Shown: piece after piece, positions 6,282-8,150 of the stretch | Layout: every line of letters begins with the position of its first letter | Numbering within the stretch: position 1 is the first letter of the stretch | Assembly: GCA_002414705.1 (NCBI GenBank) | Contig: DIAL01000169.1 | Span: forward strand, 8,024 to 16,173 | Direction: 5' to 3' | Origin: Flavobacteriaceae bacterium UBA5079 | Lineage (GTDB): Bacteria; Bacteroidota; Bacteroidia; Flavobacteriales; Flavobacteriaceae | Length of the DNA stretch: 8,150 nt | The notes under the pieces: model-generated | What the model was told of the DNA's origin: nothing | Seen by the model: the letters and a program-made list of their open reading frames with translations, nothing else | Database searches by the model: none | Program-made: the position numbers and the translations under genes

Positions 6282-7397
6282 TTAATCTAATAATTGGGCA
6301 AGTTCTTTTCCTATTATACTGCCAATAGCTACACCCATTCCTCCCAAACGAACACCACAAAACACATGACTTGAAAGTTGTTTTACAATCGCTTTTTTCT
6401 GATTTCCAACACCCATAATACCACTCCACCTATAATCTATTTCAAAAGGAATATCAGGCAAAATTGTCGTTTTCAATACCTGTTCCAAATGGTTTTGTAT
6501 GAGATCCGTTTCCGTCATTTCTGTGGTTTCTTCAGCCTTAAAATCTAAATTCCTTCCGCCACCTAACAGGATTCTATTATTAATATTTCGGAAATAATAA
6601 TACCCTTTGTCTAAATGAAATGTTCCTTTTATGGGTAAATTAGCAATTGGTTTGGTTATAAGCACTTGCGCTCTTGCTGGTTTTACGTTTTCTTTTATTA
6701 ATTGTGATGCAAACCCATTGGTAGCAATTAATAATTTATTGGTTTTAAATTGAAAATGATTGGTTCTTACTTCAACAGATTCATTCAACTCTGTAAAGCT
6801 TTCTACCTTTACATTATTAAGTATTTTAATGCCTGCAGATTGCACTTTGAGTAATAAAGTTTCCATCATCTTGCCGGTATCAATTTGTCCTTCAAAGGGA
6901 TTAAAAATGAATTGCTTGTTAATGTTTTTAAATCCGAAATTGTTTTCTTTGAGATGAAATATAGATTCATTTAACACCGGAAATAGCAATTCATTAATGG
7001 TATCCATTTTGAATAAACAGGTATCATACAATTCTTGACTATCTGCATTAAATAATTCATAACCGCCTAATTGTTGATAATCCATGGCCTGATCTGATAA
7101 ATTTTGGCGTAACAGATTTAAGCCATTTATCCGTTTTTTTACGAGTTCAATAACCTCATCTTCTGAATGAGATTTTAAATCATCTAAAATTTCGCTTAAA
7201 CTGCCAAAACACGCAAAACCTGCGTTTTTTGTGCTTGCGCCTTGCGGTAACATACCACGTTCTAAAATTAAAATGTTTGCTTGGGGAAATTGTTTTTTTA
7301 ATTGTAGGGCACAATTTAACCCAACAATACCACTGCCAACAATGGTATAATGTACTTGGCTTAACCAAGATTGTATTTCCCAATAGGATAATTTCAC
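6282..7397 (-). CDS. FAD-dependent oxidoreductase, DAO (D-amino-acid/glycine oxidase-like) family
   Basis: A cytoplasmic flavoprotein that probably oxidises an amine or amino-acid-like substrate; the substrate is not identifiable. The Rossmann FAD motif is at 18-30 (TIVGSGIVGLNCA; Gly21, Gly23, Gly26), and the acidic residue at the end of strand 2, which binds the ribose, is Glu46 in LILERG. GASTKNAGFACFGS (53-66) is the usual second FAD contact of the family. LLIATNGFAS (222-231) is the central conserved strand, and HVFCGVRLGGMGVAIGS (344-360) closes the FAD site. At 371 residues the protein is full length. The start is a GTG (7395-7397). No ATG lies between it and the in-frame stop at 7434-7436, and the sequence MKLSYWEIQSW leads straight into the Rossmann fold. 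It is the first gene of the minus-strand operon with mtgA and the Gre-like gene. There is no signal peptide. Confidence 0.88.
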   Translation of the reverse strand: MKLSYWEIQSWLSQVHYTIVGSGIVGLNCALQLKKQFPQANILILERGMLPQGASTKNAGFACFGSLSEILDDLKSHSEDEVIELVKKRINGLNLLRQNLSDQAMDYQQLGGYELFNADSQELYDTCLFKMDTINELLFPVLNESIFHLKENNFGFKNINKQFIFNPFEGQIDTGKMMETLLLKVQSAGIKILNNVKVESFTELNESVEVRTNHFQFKTNKLLIATNGFASQLIKENVKPARAQVLITKPIANLPIKGTFHLDKGYYYFRNINNRILLGGGRNLDFKAEETTEMTETDLIQNHLEQVLKTTILPDIPFEIDYRWSGIMGVGNQKKAIVKQLSSHVFCGVRLGGMGVAIGSIIGKELAQLLD

Positions 7398-7414
7398 TGG
7401 TGTTAGTTTTTTAG

Positions 7415-7422
7415 TAAAAATA
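7415..7422 (-). promoter_or_regulatory. Possible -7 promoter element for the oxidoreductase-mtgA-gre-like operon
   Basis: On the minus strand this reads TATTTTTA, seven of eight against TAnnTTTG (last base differs). It lies 17 nt upstream of the GTG start, leaving a leader of only about 10-14 nt. No TTG-type -33 box is found at the expected 19-21 nt spacing, so this is a weak prediction in A+T-rich DNA. The intergenic stretch 7398-7541 shows nothing else I can support. Confidence 0.3.
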
Positions 7423-7541
7423 GTGTTTTCGTTTTAGGATTGTTATGACCTCAATTTATTTTTTATTAAAAAAACTGACTGTAAAACTGTTCAATATTAC
7501 GCATGAAACTAGGCTCCACTTTAAGGCGAAAAATAGCATAA

Positions 7542-7572
7542 AAAAACTCCGATTAAAAAAATCGGAGTTTTT
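7542..7572 (-). terminator. Intrinsic terminator of the GEVED/T9SS gene (symmetrical, could act both ways)
   Basis: A perfect 13-bp stem pairs 7542-7554 with 7560-7572 (core ACTCCGATT / AATCGGAGT) around a 5-nt A loop (T on the minus strand). On the minus strand the stem ends in a run of six T (7546-7541), 24 nt past the stop codon at 7596, as expected for a terminator. The plus strand also ends the stem in five T, but no plus-strand gene precedes it, so the minus orientation is the meaningful one. Confidence 0.88.
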
Positions 7573-7595
7573 AAAAATCAGTTTTAAATAACGAA

Positions 7596-8150
7596 TTATT
7601 TTATAATAATCTTTTTATTTATAATTTTAGAACCATCATTTATTTTTAGTAAATACATTCCAGCTTGTGTATTATTTAAAGATATCATTTGATTAAAATC
7701 TCCTGTATTTTGATATGCTTTATTAAAAATAGAGCGACCTCTAACATCAAAAACTTGAATGGTTATTTGTTCATTACTAGGTGAATTAAATTTAACCGTA
7801 AACTCTCCTTGGTTTGGATTTGGAAAAATACTTAAATCACTTAAAGAAAACTCACTAACGCTTAATGAACCTTGAACGTTTATTGTGTAATCTTCAACTT
7901 CAGCATCGTGAGCATTTTCACAAGATGTTGGAACACCATCATTTAAGTATTTAGTAGTTATACGCATGGTTGTATTCCCTAGAACAGCAGCATTAGGAAT
8001 TGTAATACTTAAGGGAGAGCTTACTGTTGGGCCATTAGTTACATCGAAACTATTTCCTAAATTGTATTCTTCACCTGGATCATTAAAACTACAGTTTTGA
8101 TTCCAATCTATCCAAACACGGGTGGTACATGTATATGCGCCATCTGTATC
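7596..8150 (-). CDS. T9SS-secreted protein with GEVED domain, C-terminal part (partial at 5' end)
   Basis: The open frame continues without a stop to the right edge, so the gene starts outside the window; the Met codon at 7965-7967 is internal. About 184 residues are visible. The first part, RVWIDWNQNCSFNDPGEEYN through TMRITTKYL and SCENAHDAEVEDYTINV, is a GEVED domain, named for its GE..VED pattern and common in secreted Bacteroidota enzymes and adhesins. The last 75 or so residues are a type A T9SS sorting domain: LSDLSIFPNPNQGEFTVKF, then VFDVRGRSIF, TQAGMYLLKI and the basic tail KIINKKIIIK. The protein is therefore expected to cross the outer membrane by T9SS and be released or attached at the surface. 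The catalytic or binding portion is not in the window, so the function is unknown. A strong terminator follows the stop codon. Confidence 0.9.
   Translation of the reverse strand, partial: DTDGAYTCTTRVWIDWNQNCSFNDPGEEYNLGNSFDVTNGPTVSSPLSITIPNAAVLGNTTMRITTKYLNDGVPTSCENAHDAEVEDYTINVQGSLSVSEFSLSDLSIFPNPNQGEFTVKFNSPSNEQITIQVFDVRGRSIFNKAYQNTGDFNQMISLNNTQAGMYLLKINDGSKIINKKIIIK

Noticed and set aside
7596..7967. A complete 123-residue gene starting at Met 7967
   Set aside because: The frame continues upstream through the conserved GEVED segment to the right edge with no stop, so the gene is larger and partial.

Overview
The window looks like a chromosomal piece of a marine-type Flavobacteriaceae/Bacteroidota genome. 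The evidence is A+T-rich DNA, no clear Shine-Dalgarno sequences, a perfect Bacteroidota -7 promoter element (TAnnTTTG), two proteins with C-terminal type IX secretion (T9SS) type A sorting domains, and a lipoprotein whose mature N-terminus resembles the Bacteroidota surface-export signal. No tRNA, rRNA, CRISPR array, insertion sequence or phage gene was seen.

Layout, left to right. (1) <1-545, plus: the C-terminal part of aspartate-semialdehyde dehydrogenase (asd), cut by the window edge. (2) 637-1998, plus: a 453-residue lipoprotein with a cadherin/Ig-like domain followed by a diheme cytochrome c region of the SO2930/HNE_0200 type (two CxxCH sites). (3) 2088-4154, plus: a 688-residue T9SS-secreted protein with seven FG-GAP/VCBS-type acidic calcium loops, an ASPIC/UnbV domain and a sorting domain. 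A strong intrinsic terminator (4174-4210) follows. (4) 4227-5138, plus: a PotA/FbpC-like ABC ATPase with no permease in view, whose start codon sits directly behind a -7 box, which predicts a leaderless mRNA. (5) 7397-5131, minus: a compact three-gene operon of an FAD-dependent DAO-family oxidoreductase, the monofunctional peptidoglycan glycosyltransferase mtgA, and a GreA/GreB-like protein. It converges on the ABC gene with an 8-nt overlap of coding ends. (6) >8150-7596, minus: the C-terminal part of a second T9SS protein with a GEVED domain, ended by a strong hairpin terminator (7542-7572).

How the genes may work together. Genes 2 and 3 are adjacent, co-directional and both exported: one is probably anchored as a surface lipoprotein carrying heme, the other is secreted and calcium-binding. 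They may form a surface redox/adhesion module, but this is inference. The minus-strand operon mixes envelope synthesis (MtgA), a flavoenzyme and a probable RNA-polymerase secondary-channel factor. Its overlaps suggest translational coupling rather than a shared pathway. The most notable items are the Ig-like/diheme fusion, the Gre-like protein that keeps the acidic D-x-x-E tip, and the terminator/promoter switch at 4174-4227. I see no clearly new defence or mobile system.
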